Assembly (NCBI GenBank): GCA_963556145.1
Contig: OY744464.1
Location: forward strand, 3,720,001-3,784,000
From: Hygrocybe punicea
Lineage: Eukaryota; Basidiomycota; Agaricomycetes; Agaricales; Hygrophoraceae
Length of the DNA: 64,000 nt
Reading direction: 5' to 3'
Shown: piece after piece, positions 8,809 through 19,923 of the stretch
How the letters are laid out: the number at the start of each line of letters is the position of its first letter
Position numbering within the stretch: position 1 is the stretch's first letter
Translations under genes and position numbers: made by a program
The notes under the pieces: generated by a model
What the model was told of the DNA's origin: nothing
Seen by the model: only the letters and a program-made list of their open reading frames with translations
Databases searched by the model: none

Positions 8809-11800
8809 ATGGACGACGACACAAAACTCGAAAATCTCATTAACCAATGTAAAAACAACGGTGCGTTGGCCATCTCGCCTAGTTTGTAGCATTCACCGAC
8901 ACTCGGCAGATGTGGACCTCAAAGTTGACGCGGTCACGAAACTACAGAAAGAATTCGAAGGCGGTATCGAGGTATGTCAGGTTTTTGGTCCCCCAGTTGA
9001 ATTTCAAAAAAAAGTCGTTGAACACGGACACCGCCGTCTCACTATTAGATTAACGACCCAGATGGCCTCATAAATGTCCTCAAAGCATGTCTACGAACAT
9101 CCAATCAACACCTGACAGCTGCGACAGTATCTGCATTGCCCCCTCTTCTTCCTCTCCTCATATCACCCCCCATCACTCAACGGCAGGGCGCCCAGTCTCC
9201 ATCCGTCTCCGAGTCCATTGTCTCTTCTTCCATGGTAGACGTCGTAACGCTTCGCCAGGTCCTTAATGCTTTTCTCCCAGCGGGAGGGGTGGTCGATCGC
9301 CTTGGTGATAATCGTGAAAAGACCAGAGAAAAGGCGCGAGAGACTCTTGTTATAATGGGCGGGTTGGCGTTTCGTTCTGGTGGAACGAGCTCAATACCTT
9401 CAAAGTCAAAGGATACCAAAGGTCATGAGACGCCTTTAATGATTTTCGAAAAATTCTTAAAGGAAGGAGGGTTGGGCAGCAAGGTTTGGAGAACACGAGA
9501 ACAAGTACGTGACTTTACGTAACCTTTCAGTATTGCATAGTCCTGAGCAGCATCTCCAAATCAACCACAGGCCATCCTGGTCCTTGTCCACATCCGGCGT
9601 ATGCACCATCTCTTTCCCATTCGCGCTTATCTTTCCCACCTGGTGTCCGCTCTTGAAGATACTGACGCGCATGTTCGTGATTGTGCACGTCCGTCTGTCG
9701 TTGAACTCTTCACAGGCGTAGGTGTCACCGACGCTGCACGCGCAGACCTCAAAAAAGAGATGACAAAGAAGGGTGTCAGAAAAGCAATTGTGGACGCGGT
9801 GCTGTCCAAACTTGTTGCCGGAGTTAGCACCAATGGGGGGGGAGCTCGCAATCCTCAAAGTGACGGTTCAGAGAACGGAGATGGTTCAAGCGCGAAGGGT
9901 AAAGAATACGTTCCACCTAGCTTGGCGTTGCAAGGTCGAAAGCCTGGGGGGTCAGGAGCAGGTCCCAATATTATTTCCCGCACCGCAAGTGTTTCCAGCG
10001 TAAAGGATATTTCGCGACCCACTAGCCGCACTGCGACAACAGAGCCGGCCACTTTTGTAAGCGACGACGTTGATCTTAAGCCAGTCTACGTGAATTCCTT
10101 TTCCCTTTTGTTAATGAAAGCCGTTTGACAATCGTTTGTGGGGTTATAATAGATCACTTCAAGCCGAGACATGGAAACCGAGTTTTCTGCTATGTTGAAG
10201 TCGTTCGAGGTACCTTTTCACGGGCTCGTGTCTTATCCCAGATTTCTCATTTGAAGCGGTTAGGGTAAAGAGACGGAACAAAATTGGGAAGCTCGTGAGA
10301 AAGCAATTCTTCGAGTGCGCGGGATGTTAAAGGGCGATGCTCATCTGCGTTATGCTGAGGCATTTTTGGCCTGTCTCAAAGAAGGCTTCATGCAGTGGTC
10401 CTTGAAGGCTGTCAGTAGGGCTCTCTCTGATTCCCTCGAATATTTAATGACACGTTATCTGTTGCCTCAAAGCTGGCCAGCTTGCGGACAACTTTGTCAA
10501 CAAACACAGCTTCTCTTTACTCCGAGCTGGCACAAGCTCTTGGGTCATCCTTGGATCCCTTCTGCGATACGCTTCTCACACATTTATTACGAATGGCCGG
10601 TTTTACGAAGAAAATTGCTGCTCAACAATCTCAAGCAACTGTAACAGAGATCCTGGTTCGCACCTCGGCCCAACCACGTATTGTCTTGCCACTTCTTTGG
10701 AACACACTCCAAGAAAAGACCATCCAGGCTCGGGCATTCGTGGTAGCCCACTTGAAGACCTACTTGGAGGTTCATGGCCACCGCTCAAAGCATGTCATTG
10801 AATCTTCCGGTGGTCTGGATGTTTTGGGAAAGTCATTGAAGAAGGCTCTGGCCGACCCTAATCCCTCGGTGAGGGAGAATGCTCGAGTATGCTTCTGGGT
10901 GTTCGACGAGGTGTGGCATGAACAGGGCAGCGTTATTTTAGAATCACTTGATTCAGTTGCGCGAAAGCAACTCGAGAGGGCGTGTCCCAATCAACAAGCA
11001 ATTGTGGTCTCGGCTCCCGTCACCCCGAAAAATAACAAAAAAAGCAGTGTTGCAGCCGCAATTGCCGCCAGTCGCGCCAAGGCCAAGGCGATTGCCACCG
11101 CACCCCCAAGTTTGAGACATCAGGCGACGTCCAGTTCGCATATCGCGAGAGCGACATCGCCCACGGCGAAACATGGTGCCTCACCGCCCTCATCACCTAG
11201 AAGTACCACCCGGTCATTATCCCCACATTTCCGACCGTCCCTCTCATCCCCATCGCCCAAACCACGAATAGGGTCGAATGGCATGCTTCGGTCCGTCAGC
11301 AGCACTGTACCCACACATTCTCGCTCTCCGCCGGGATCTACACGTGCTGAATCACCACCGTCTCCTGTTGTCGAAATGTCAACTTTCCGCCGTCGGGCCT
11401 CCTCACCTTTGGCAACATCTCTCAAACGCGGTGCCACATCGAATAGGGCTTCTCGACCAGCTCTTCTACCCCCTCCCGGCGTTCAATTACCCCAAACGAA
11501 TCACAACGCCATCAAAACTGTTCCTGGACTTGGCCCTCCACGCCCTTCGACCCTGGCTCCATACGAGTCACTCCTTCTCGCAGCATCCATGCCGTTACCG
11601 GAAGATAGTGATTCCGAGGAATCTGTGAATCTCCTATCCTTTTCGGCTGCATTTGAAGCTTCTCAGACGAGACCCAAGTCGGATTCTCAGGCACTCTCAT
11701 TTTCGCCAAGGTCTGATCCCACAGCGGGTCCATCTAGCGCACTATCGACGGGCTCTGCTCCTGACGGTTCAGGTCAACCAATCGTTGAAGATGCTCTCCG

Positions 11801-13305
11801 TGCGCGCGCCGAGCAAGCCGAAAGCGCTGCCGAGCGACTTTTGGAGCTGGTTGAGCTAGAGGAGGAGGAAGGTTTGCATCATTCTACAATTCCTACGTCG
11901 TTGCTAGTGGGAAGCAACAATGTTCCTCAACCTCCACTCAAGCTCAAGGCAACACCCCACACGTTCAACCCCCAGGCGAACCCGCCAGTGACCCCAATGA
12001 ACAAGAGTACAGCAATCTTGAGGAAAGCCGCGATGTTCAAAGACAGTCCTGCTCATAATGGTTCTTCATCCTCCTTGCTCGATGTTTTGACAGACGAAAA
12101 GCATGAGACGGGGCGGTGGCCAAAGCGAGTGAGACGTTAGTCTTCTCTTTTCTGAATTTGTTTCGATATTTATTAGTATTTTGGTTGTACAGTGGTTGAT
12201 CACGGAACCCCTCTCGCTGCGTCGCCCACTGATGGGGTACAGGAGCTACAAACATATATAGTTGCCTTGGAGCAGGGCGATGCTGACATCAGTGTGCTCC
12301 AAAAATTGGCCCTGTTCTGCGTCAAGAATCCTGCATCTCTGCCACCCCTTAGTCAGCCCATCAGTCCTTCGCCTTTTATCGAGAAACCGTACTCGTTGCC
12401 GTCCCTTCAGCCCCAGCTATGGACGAAGGACAAGAATTTCGACCGGTTGTTTAGTTCCTTGATCACGTTCTTGGATCCTGCGAAGGTTGGTCTCCTGGTA
12501 TAATATTTTTCGAGCTAATGCTCAATTATACACAGAATGAGATCGAGATAGAGTATGGTTTGATCGTCCTCTGGGAAATTATTGAATATCTGGCGACGTG
12601 TATCGAGGGTCGGGAAGCCGACATTTTCTCGGTCCTATTGAGGATACGGTACTGCAACAAAGTCAATGTGAGACCAATGGGATAACCTGATATCACGCGA
12701 CGATCCTGACGAAATTCCATGGTGTGCTAGGTTTTGGAGGCGAGCAATGCTATTCGGGATGCGTTAACGACTCGGATAGAACCCGTTTATGGGTTAACGA
12801 CCATGCACGCCAGCCTGCGTACTTTCCTTTCACAACCTGAGCCGGAATGGTCAAACGCAGAGATCAAGGCTGCCACTTACGCGTTTGGATTGATTGCATT
12901 GGGCAAGTTCATATTGCGATTACCAGCTGAGATTCTGGAAGAAGAGCTACCTAGGCTGAAGTCAACATTAATATCGGCGAGTTCTACCTGCTTGGAAAAC
13001 CAAAGTCTTCAAAACTGACGAGAACCATGTAGTCTCTTAACGACAAATCGTCGCTGGTAGTGCGAGAGTCTGCGGCAGCGTCGATAATTGCTTCGCAACT
13101 CGTGCTGCGTGATGAAACACATTTGTTTGCACTTTTGGACGGGCTGGCCGATGAGAAGAAGAATTTATTGACCTACCTATTTGATAAACACGGCGTACGA
13201 GGGTTGTCAGCATCTACCGGCTCGGCGGGCATGAACAAGCTACAGAAAGAGTTGCGGAGATTGGATACTCGGACAAGCACCCCACCAAGACCGGCCATAG
13301 CATAG
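8809..13305 (+). CDS. CLASP-family microtubule-stabilising protein (Cls1/Peg1/Stu1-like)
   Basis: One long multi-exon gene of roughly 1,280 residues. CLASPs bind microtubules through TOG/HEAT domains and promote rescue and spindle or midzone stability. The start MDDDTKLENLINQCKNN is at 8809. The N-terminal CLASP/TOG region contains DRLGDNREKTREKARETL and LVSALEDTDAHVRDCARPSV. A second HEAT block (VLGKSLKKALADPNPSVREN) follows near 10,830. Then comes a long Ser/Pro/Arg-rich linker (about 11,000-11,750), typical of the microtubule-binding SR region, an acidic heptad segment, and the conserved C-terminal CLASP HEAT domain (12,200-13,300, ending LLTYLFDKHG...). The in-frame stop at 12138 lies inside an intron: donor GTTAGT near 12134 to acceptor at 12192 restores the frame, so 8809-12140 and 12192-13305 are one gene. 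Confidence 0.9.
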
Positions 13306-13551
13306 ATTGATCTAATTGTAAGTTTAGGCAATCCACTTTTATTCCCTCCCATTCTATATGCATATGCTTATCGTTCAAGTGGCATCGTTACCTTTCGATA
13401 CCTTGCGAAATATGAATATGATTCAATCGATCGAATTTCGGTTAGAAGTTACGAGCCAGATCAACACATTGTGTAGTTTCGTCGACTGAAAGCTTGCCAT
13501 TCATTAACATCAAGACAAATGGTCTACACGATTCCAGCTGATATATCCAAT
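13306..13551. other. Convergent 3' regions of CLASP and rhomboid genes
   Basis: This is 246 bp of AT-rich 3' flanking sequence between two converging stop codons. No gene is recognised. Confidence 0.5.
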
Positions 13552-14810
13552 TCACACACGAAATCCAGCACGGCGGGCGAGGAAATATCCAGCACCTGCC
13601 ATCAAGCCGCTGATATGGCCCACACTGTCGATCTGGGACCGCTGAAAAGTGAACATAAGTCCCAGAATGAACATGATATGCAGAAAACATGTAAAGCGAA
13701 CCTTGTTCGATAAGGCAGAGTACCCATCGAAGAGGAAGATGCCTGCGACCCAGACCCATGCCGGACAGGGAACGACACCAAATATTAGGAATGTGGTCCT
13801 TGGCTGCAAGCATGCAAAGAATGATACGATTGCATAAATAGCAGCTGGCGGAGAGGTGATTTATATATATATATAAAGGTCGGACGGTGGATAGACGAAC
13901 CGCTTGCACCGTGGGACGAATCTGTTGGCATCCCGCCTCTAAAGTTACGCCAAGCTAGACTGGCCACACTTGCAAAAATGCCGCCTGTAACAAAAGAATG
14001 AATATGTAATAACAAAGTGCCAGTAGACGTGCATGCTGCACCTCCAAGGTATAGGGATAGGAAACCTGTGTTGCCGAGGAGGGCGAGAACGGGAGGTGCC
14101 ATGAAAAAGTACGACAGGCCGTTGAAGAATAAATGGGAGGTGCCTTCATGTGAAAAACAGGCGGTTAGGAGGCACCAACTGACGATTGGTAAGTGATTTT
14201 AATATCACTTGTCGAGGAGGAGAGGGATAACGGACACTCGACCGTCTTTCACATTCTGCATATTTACAAGGAAGTTTTTGGTCATCCAGATATAAGAGGT
14301 TGGGTCTCTCAGAGTTTGCTGCGGAAGCAAGCGTTGTGAGGATGATTGTGAGTTAATTGGTGAGAACCAACGTACGTATGTAGATTTAGAGTAGCTCCAC
14401 ATCAAATACACAAGACCATTTAGTACGAGTATACCCCAAAAAATGGCTTGCGGTGGGATCGACTCGAGCCAAGAGAGCTGAAAACCGGGTCTTCGAGAAG
14501 ATCTTTGGGGACGGGAAGAGGTTGGAGATATCCGGAACCGTGCATCACGATGTCTGTACGTCGCGTTCCATATCTTGCTTTCCACGAAACGCAAGATGGT
14601 ACTGGCTGGGATGCGGTGTGGCAGGTTTCCAAATGATAATACACCTGGGGAGTGTTGGGCAGGGATTGGGCCGGACGCAGCGGATGGAGAGGAAACGGAG
14701 AATTTTTTCACATATTGTGAGGGGGTGCAAGGCTTCACGGTGAGACTGGCGCGGAAGACGCGTTCGACTTGTTGCGGGAACTGGCGCATGTTGTGCCTTG
14801 TTTGCGTCAT
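13552..14810 (-). CDS. PCP1: Mitochondrial rhomboid intramembrane protease (Pcp1/PARL type)
   Basis: Rhomboids of this type cleave membrane-anchored substrates in the inner mitochondrial membrane; yeast Pcp1 processes Mgm1 and Ccp1. The first ~110 residues are Arg/Ser/Gln-rich, as expected for a presequence. A transmembrane segment follows (IFWGILVLNGLVYLMWSY), then WCLLTACFSHEGTSHLFFNG, further hydrophobic helices, the catalytic serine motif HGASGS near 13905, and the catalytic histidine motif DSVGHISGLMAGAGYFL near 13600. The catalytic Ser/His pair is therefore intact. Several introns interrupt the gene; the one after LLLDK is ambiguous because the best splice gives only about 31 nt. The start codon at 14810 overlaps that of the divergent TRAPPC2 gene; Met8 (14789) is the alternative start. 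Confidence 0.88.
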
Positions 14811-15507
14811 GTCCCACCATCTTTTTATACTTTCTCCTTCAGATACACCGTTGTACAGTTTTACGCATTACTCAACGAAACCGGCACCAACCGTTACTTC
14901 GCCCCTCTCGTCGAACCTGCCAACCTGGTCGACATCTGCGTTTGCGGGGACATTGACTGCGTTATCCGGAGCATCCAGCGCTGGTCAACATGGAGCAGGA
15001 TCGAGAATCGGCGGTGGGCAGGATCGGCATGTGATCCAGATGATTGCGAATGCGAGCCTTGACGTTGTCGAGGATGTGATGCGGAAGGACAATGCGATGT
15101 CGGTGGGCGGTTGAGTGTTGTTGAACTGACATTCAATGACGTTTTTGGCGCGCGGGCAGGTATCTGAAGTGTGTTGACAAGTTTAATGAATGGACGGTTT
15201 CAGTGTTCGTTACGGCCGGAAGTGAGTGTTTCGATTGGACAGACGCGGGGAAGACATGCCGAGACGAGGGATTACAGACACCAAGTTTGTGTTGCTTCAC
15301 GAGGCCAAGAACGACGACGGGATCAGGACGTTCTTTAGCGACGTGTGGGAGCTGTATGTCAAGGTAAACAAAGATAGCGAGATTGGAGATGATTAACAGT
15401 TTTGATTTGATCAGACGACGATGAACCCTTTTCACACCGCGCATAGCCCCATACGCAGCAGTGTGTTCGATACACGTGTACGAGCGAGTGCGAAAAAGCA
15501 TCTGTAG
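14809..15507 (+). CDS. TRS20: TRAPP complex subunit TRAPPC2 (Trs20/sedlin)
   Basis: TRAPPC2 is a small longin-fold core subunit of the TRAPP tethering complexes that act as GEFs for Ypt1/Rab1 at the ER-Golgi boundary. Four exons give about 178 residues. The N-terminus is MSHHLFILSPSDTPLYSF, followed by a Ser/Thr-rich insert and a Gly-rich segment. The conserved core begins RHVIQMIANASLDVVEDV, then YLKCVDKFNEWTVSVFVTAG, KFVLLHEAKNDDGIRTFFSD, VWELYVKTTMNPFHTAHSPI and RSSVFDTRVRASAKKHL at the stop (15505-15507). Introns fall at about 15103-15160, 15222-15276 and 15365-15415. The insert after residue 20 is longer than in animals but insertions here occur in yeast too. It is divergent from, and overlaps by two bases, the rhomboid start codon. 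Confidence 0.92.
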
Positions 15508-15901
15508 CGGTTCCGGTGTTGGCAGAGTACGGTTCGGTGTTGGCAGAGTACGGTTCCGGTGTTGGCAGAGTAGCCAGTTACGGGCAGTCTTTTGTTGGTA
15601 GACAAAAGGGCAACCTCGTGTAGTGTCCGGGGTCCGTCCCAGATCAAAACATATGTGGCTGTGGCTTGGCAGATGGCGGTTGTGCTCGTACTCTTTCCAT
15701 CCCGTTTCTTTGCCTTGCCAGTGCCTGGGTGGCCTCTCTTTCCTCTCTCTCTCTCTATTCCTCTTTATATCGTCCTTTTCTTTCCTCAACACTTCCCCCG
15801 TCTCAGCTTTTCTCCAATTTGACCCCCCGAGCCCCCTTTTTTTTCATTCTTCCTTTCGCTGTATTCACTTTCTTCCAGTAATCTTTAATTACTCCTTACC
15901 G
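15508..15901 (+). promoter_or_regulatory. Tandem repeat plus pyrimidine-rich promoter of the downstream gene
   Basis: No gene is present. The first part holds a three-copy tandem repeat (listed separately). From about 15,715 to 15,890 the plus strand is strongly C/T-rich, with runs of TCTC and a T8 tract, ending just before the start codon at 15902. Such CT tracts are common in promoters and 5' leaders of highly expressed fungal genes. The role here is inferred. Confidence 0.45.
15509..15573 (+). repeat. Three-copy 21-22 bp tandem repeat in the 3' end of TRAPPC2
   Basis: Units of GGTTCCGGTGTTGGCAGAGTAC (22 bp, described here by its first and last bases GGTTCC...AGAGTAC) lie at 15509-15530, 15531-15551 (one C missing) and 15552-15573 (last base G). 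The array begins two bases after the TRAPPC2 stop codon. Confidence 0.85.
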
Positions 15902-17438
15902 ATGACCGCAGCCCCAACCCCCCGTGCCTCCCTTCTGGCTGGTCTCCGCACCGGCGGTGTCAGATCCACTTCCTCTCCCCTCTCTCATCTTCCCCACACT
16001 GCCGCCGCAGGCGGGTCTTTCAATGTCCCTCGCTTGGCTTCCCAATCTCACACCGTTCCCCTGGTCGAAGAGGAGGACGAACTCGGGGATATGCCCTTCC
16101 ACAACCACTTGTTCCTGAATAGTGCTCCAAATAGGCCAGTCCCAATGACCGCAGCTGTCGATGGCTCCAGGTTTGCCAACCAGCAAAAGGGCTTGAATCC
16201 CAACAGCGTTCCTTTTAGTCCCGCTTTCGGCACTAACGTCCATCCCCCGAACGCCCAAGTTCAGGCTTTGCAGTTGCAAATGATGCAGTTGGAGATTATG
16301 AGGTTGCAGGTCCATTCATCCTTCCTTATTATCCCACCCATATTCTGACTCCTTTCATATCCAGACAATCCAGGCGCAGCAGTACCAGGCTGAGCTTCTT
16401 GCCCAGGCCCAGCTCAAGCAACAGTCCCAAAACAGACGTGTTAGCCTTGGTTTCAACCCTCCCGCCACTGCTGGCCCGACCAACTCCTTCAGTGCTCAAA
16501 TGCGGCGCACCAATCAAGCGGAACTCCTTAAAGCCCACCTTGGCATCAATAGTGATGAACAAGTCCCCATGACCGCCGCACTCGGCGGCAAGTTCGGGAG
16601 TCGCACGACCAGCGCAAATATGGCGAGCATCACCAAGCTCGGCACTGATGACCACGATGAGTCGGTTACACTGCCAATGACCCCCAGTTCCACCACCGTG
16701 ATCAGTGGCGGCACCTCACTCGGCAATCCGGCCTTGAACAACAACATCACCATCGGAAACACACCCAGCACCAACGGCACCCCTTCCAAGTCTGACTCCG
16801 CAATCTCTTGGAGACGTGGTGGGAACAACAATTCGGTTCTCAGCGGGAACAACCGTTCTACCACGTCACCCCGTCTCAAAGTAACCCCACCTCCTAGTGA
16901 ACGTGTCTCCCCTGAGCGCGACTCGCCCCCACCCGTCGTCACCGCTGCCAAGTCTCGCCCTGTGCCTTTGCGTTTCAGCGTTGCGGCATCTCAAATGTTG
17001 CCAGCAGTGGCGATCGATAACTCTCCTTTGGATTCTGGCGAACTTATCAGCTCTTCACAGGCCGACGATGGCTATTCCACTTCCTCGTCAAAATCCATCT
17101 CTTCCCCAACTACGCCTCGCTCTGCCTCCTCCAACGAAATCATACCTCTCTCGCCGCGCGAAGAGGCATCCAAGAAGTTGTACGAAGGACTTGGTATCGG
17201 GAGGCCTGCACCTGCCGTAGTTACTGTTGCTGTTGCTGAGACGCATCCTCCTCTCGTCACAGTTGGGAGCCACAGGATGGCGAGCCAGCCGATGAGGCAG
17301 CCCCGCGGGCCACCATCGGGTACCGACGACCTAGCGCCGCAGAACTTTGCAACAAGACTCAGGAGGAAGGCCATAGGTGGGCTAGGTGCTGCCCTGATGA
17401 GTGCCCGTGAAAGGCGGGAGATTGTGGAGGCGTATTGA
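15902..17438 (+). CDS. Low-complexity Ser/Thr/Pro-rich protein with repeated PMTAA motifs, function unknown
   Basis: I do not recognise a named family. Two exons joined near 16310-16362 give about 495 residues. The motif MTAA occurs at the N-terminus (MTAAPTPRASLLAGLRTGG), again as VPMTAAVDGSRF and again as VPMTAALGGKFGSR, so it is a repeated short linear motif in an otherwise disordered chain. A Gln/Met/Leu-rich segment (VQALQLQMMQLEIMRLQ, then QAQQYQAELLAQAQLKQQ) straddles the intron and predicts a coiled coil. Much of the rest is Ser/Thr/Asn-rich with SP and TP sites, ending with a basic segment (TRLRRKAIGGLGAALMSARE). It is probably a lineage-specific regulatory or RNA/protein scaffold. 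The first ATG after the CT tract was chosen as the start. Confidence 0.7.
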
Positions 17439-18000
17439 TTGGTAGATTGACAGGGACGACGTCGAGCTTGGCTTTCCTTGTCGTTTGAGATCGTGATCGA
17501 TAATGAGCATGAGCTCCTTGACTTTAACACTCATTCCCTCATTCATTTTTCGGCACCTGTTTTAAACTCTCTCCACGCGGATATCTCCCGACCGGACCCT
17601 TGGTGCAAAAACCAGTTCTCGCCTCTTCCCGCTTTTTCTCTGTCGTTCCATTTTACCTGCTTCTGGCAATGTTACAACCTCTGCCTATACTTCATTCTTT
17701 TCGTTCGTGGCAGTGTCTATTTTGTATTTGTCGGCTCGAGGAAAGGATTGGAATCACTGGTGGTTGATTCGTGTACGAACACAATATGATGACCTATGGG
17801 GACGTCCAAGGCTATCAAGAAAGTTGAGCTCTCATCGACGTATCAAAACAAGTTTCCTTTTTATAACGGCGATACTTCGCCTCATGTTATATATAATAGG
17901 TTAAGCACAGAAGTTATCATAATACCTCGAGCCAAAATCTCATTGTCATTGGCAAACAAACTCACAACCACAAGGTAATAATAGTCTTGCATTCTTACTT
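17439..18000. other. Convergent intergenic region, no gene recognised
   Basis: This 562-bp stretch lies between the stops of the PMTAA-motif gene and ARP4. It has T-rich and AT-rich segments, including TTATATATAATAGG near 17,886. The short frames here lack any recognisable similarity or splice support. Confidence 0.5.
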
Positions 18001-19814
18001 TTATTTACACCTTTGCCCTACTATCAGTTTCCCGTGCTCCTGTTCAAGAGGTAGTCAGCGTTGTGGCTGTCAATGCGACAAGGTTCCACGTACCTGCCAT
18101 TCCTCTTTGCTAATCCAAAGTTGATGGAATGTACCTAAACTTGCCAAGATACTCCCGCCCAGCCAGCCACCGTACCGGCGTTCTGTGGGGTTACCAGGAG
18201 CATGTATTTTTACCTGCACTTTCATCAGGTTGCAGTGTCGAAAACAGCAGAGCGACACGCACATGAGGAAAATTTCGACCGAGTTCGTTGCTGAGCCGGT
18301 CCGCAAAGCCGGCAAACAGGCTCCCACCACCCGTGAGGACTACATTTCCCATGAGGACTTGGCGCAATTCGGGGTCACATGCACGAAGAGAGTCACTGAT
18401 GAGTCCTGGGATGCTTTTTGGTAGATTTGGATTTGACGCCTGACCATCTACGTTAAAAAAAATGCTTCGCAGAGAATTAAGAGAGAGCAACGTACGACTA
18501 ATTGAGGAGAATGATAGAAGAATTGCTCCCCGACTGAAAATCGTTCAGGCCCAAAGTAGGCGTTGTATCCCGTTGGAAACTCGTATTGTCTTGCAGGTCG
18601 ACTAGAGGCTGCTCTGAATACGAAACATGAACGTTGGACGATTCGAATCCCCAGCATTGAAGAATAACGGTCTTACTGCTCATTCCATCCCTGGTCCAAA
18701 ACACCCGCCACGCTTTGAATCCATTCATCAATCTCTCTACTCTCGTACCAGCCCCTCCAGCTCTCCGTCGTACCGGGAAGACGGTCGTCTCGAAGGCTAA
18801 ATCGAGGAGCGGCCCCAGGCTCCACGGGCTATACAACCTGAGAATGAGCGGGAAGGCAAATTGGAATCTATGAGGATGTACCGATTTGTTAGCAACCAGT
18901 TGATGCGGGAATAATTCGATACCCCTGCGAATCTGGGTGGGTGTCACAAGGATATGTCTCGCGTGTGCCTGGACAAGTTTGGGTAACGATGAGTAGGCCA
19001 GCCCTTAGGTACAATGTCAGCATCGACTCAGAGGTTCATCTTTTTCTCATGCCTTACCTTTTCGAAGGACAAATCCATCAACAACAGGCGTTACACTCGC
19101 CATGGTGTGCCCAACGTCAATCACGAGCGCAGAGCCCTTCCCTGCAGCAAATCTTTGGAATAAAGAATAAATGAAAAAAAAAGACAGTAGATTGGAGCAC
19201 TGCAAAACACATACGCGTTGAGGACACCCGTGTTGGCTATGTAGGTTGCAGGAACTTGAAATTCTTCAAACATGATTTCGGCCATACGTTCCCGATTGGC
19301 AACGGAGTTCCAGGGAGGTTCAGTGACCAGTATAGGATGCTCAGCAGAATTGCAACGCATGACATCAACGAGCGCATGAGATATCAGTGGCTGAATAGGA
19401 TTGAAATCGTATACTGCAACAGAATCAACTTTCCTCAAGCCAGAAGATATGGACGTCCCAAGACGCACTGAGGCCTTCACGCATTGGATTTCCGATTTCC
19501 ATCCCATCCCGCCATATCGATGGCCCATGCTGACCTAGATACAATCTGGCGTCGTTGGGTTTTTGTGTGTTCAACTTGCCTTCAGCCTCGTCTCCTGCGT
19601 CCACCATTGAGACATCGGTATCTGAAGGCTCCCGAAGATAACCATATGATGTTGGAATAATGGCTTTTGGTGTGTCATCTCCAGCGTAGCCCGCTCGTAA
19701 GGAGGATGAGCCGATGTCGACAACAATTGCCGAGACCTCGTCTGAGGAGAATCGTTAAGCAAGCATGTCAGAAAACAAGTAACGAAAACACGTACCGCCT
19801 CCATAGTTCACCAT
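18001..19814 (-). CDS. ARP4: Actin-related protein 4 (Arp4/BAF53-like)
   Basis: Arp4 is a nuclear actin-related subunit of the INO80, SWR1 and NuA4 chromatin complexes. The start is MVNYGG at 19814; an intron separates it from [21 protein letters not shown] and [12 protein letters not shown]. Further exons give [40 protein letters not shown], then a longer insert with HPHRFQFAF, and the C-terminal actin fold with [40 protein letters not shown] and [18 protein letters not shown]. The last short exon adds [13 protein letters not shown] before the stop at 18001. The phosphate loop [11 protein letters not shown] differs from actin, as usual for Arp4, which is thought to hydrolyse ATP poorly. It is divergent from BOP1 with 109 bp between start codons. 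Confidence 0.92.
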
Positions 19815-19923
19815 TTAAAAATCAATATTGTAAAGAACAACTTTGTAGGTCTAGTTTTGCTAGAAACTGAACCATCCCGATCGAATCGAGACCGTGTGAA
19901 AATAAAAATTGGTCTTTCAATCC
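19815..19923. promoter_or_regulatory. Compact bidirectional promoter ARP4 / BOP1
   Basis: Only 109 bp separate the two start codons, so both core promoters and both 5' leaders must fit or overlap here. No clear TATA element is evident. The pairing of a chromatin-remodeller subunit with a ribosome-biogenesis gene is noted without inferring shared function. Confidence 0.5.

Noticed and set aside
12192..13305. Separate gene after the first CLASP stop codon
   Set aside because: The downstream region encodes the conserved C-terminal CLASP domain, and an intron (GTTAGT near 12134 to AG at 12192) removes the stop and keeps the frame. It is one gene.
18640..18660. GATTCGAATC tRNA-like motif
   Set aside because: Lies inside an ARP4 exon that encodes WGFESSN; no tRNA fold.
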